6,639 nucleotides of DNA from Bacillota bacterium (lineage in GTDB: Bacteria > Bacillota > Clostridia > Oscillospirales > Ruminococcaceae): the NCBI GenBank assembly GCA_023395695.1, contig JAEWYJ010000074.1, forward strand, positions 1-6,639, given 5' to 3'. The number at the start of each line of letters is the position of its first letter. Position 1 is the first letter of the stretch. The position numbers and the translations under genes are program-made. This document shows positions 6,399-6,639 of the stretch, in pieces. The notes under the pieces are model-generated. The model worked only from the letters and a program-made list of their open reading frames with translations, was not told the origin of the DNA and did not search any database.

Positions 6399-6433
6399 GC
6401 TTATCATTCCTGTTTTGCAATGGTGGCAATGCC

Positions 6434-6639
6434 TTATTCGGCGTATAACCTAAGGCCCACCAGTACGCAGCCCTCAAGATAGGGCAGCTTGTTTTCGTCC
6501 AGATAGCTTTTCAACGGTTCGCTTTCAGCACCGGGCTGAATCACAATGCATTTAAAGGGCTGTTTATTTTCCTTAATCAGCTGTAACCCCTTGACGGGAT
6601 TGATGCACAGATCGATAATATCAATGTTGCCCTCGACAT
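6434..6639 (-). CDS. CoA-binding domain protein, 3' part only
   Basis: The 5' end lies beyond the window; 67 residues plus the TAA stop (6436-6434) are visible, read from 6637. The translation contains DLCINPVKGLQ, CIVIQPGAESE and, near the end, LEGCVLVGLR. These match the C-terminal half of CoA_binding_2/YccU-like proteins (COG1832), Rossmann-fold proteins of about 120-140 residues that bind CoA or a related nucleotide. Pro and Gly placement in NPxxG and the final GCVLVGLR are the best signs. Its cellular role is not established. It is convergent to the DUF255 gene and has its own terminator, so it is a separate transcription unit. The ATG reading 6639-6637 is in another frame, which stops soon, and is not its start. 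Confidence 0.82.
   Translation of the reverse strand, partial: VEGNIDIIDLCINPVKGLQLIKENKQPFKCIVIQPGAESEPLKSYLDENKLPYLEGCVLVGLRLYAE

Overview
The window looks like chromosomal DNA of an anaerobic, low-oxygen-adapted Firmicute (Clostridia or Negativicutes type) of fairly balanced to moderately high G+C. This is inference from the gene families (a CoA-disulfide-reductase/rhodanese/TusA/DsrE fusion, a clostridial-type 2[4Fe-4S] ferredoxin, a YyaL/DUF255 protein, a CoA-binding protein of the clostridial kind) and from strong AGGAGG-like Shine-Dalgarno sites. No mobile element, CRISPR array, tRNA or rRNA is visible.

Layout. Bases 60-3769 carry four genes on the minus strand, in transcription order: a small ferredoxin (3769-3563), a membrane protein with two NapH-like Fe-S motifs (3566-2970, overlapping the ferredoxin by ATGA), thioredoxin (2879-2568), and an 812-residue flavoprotein fusion (2498-60). 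Bases 3770-4148 are a divergent intergenic region. A 682-residue DUF255/YyaL protein follows on the plus strand (4149-6197). The right edge holds two or three hairpins, including a strong terminator, and the 3' part of a minus-strand CoA-binding protein gene (6639-6434) that is cut by the window end.

How it fits together. The flavoprotein fusion places an NAD(P)H-dependent CoA-disulfide/persulfide reductase, a rhodanese, a TusA sulfur carrier and a DsrE-like domain in one chain, so it is a plausible self-contained persulfide relay. Thioredoxin next to it can supply or remove thiol equivalents. The ferredoxin and membrane Fe-S protein form a separate electron-transfer pair of unknown substrate. 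The two transcription units are tied together by the clearest unexplained signal here: an identical 18-base element (within a 25-base near-repeat) lies upstream of both the ferredoxin and the thioredoxin gene, and in both cases it ends exactly 20 bases before a -10 hexamer. It contains an imperfect inverted repeat centred at about -41, the position of class II CRP/FNR-type activator sites. This suggests one regulator co-activates the electron-transfer pair and the thiol/persulfide pair.

Limits: all family calls come from reading the translations; no database search or folding program was run.
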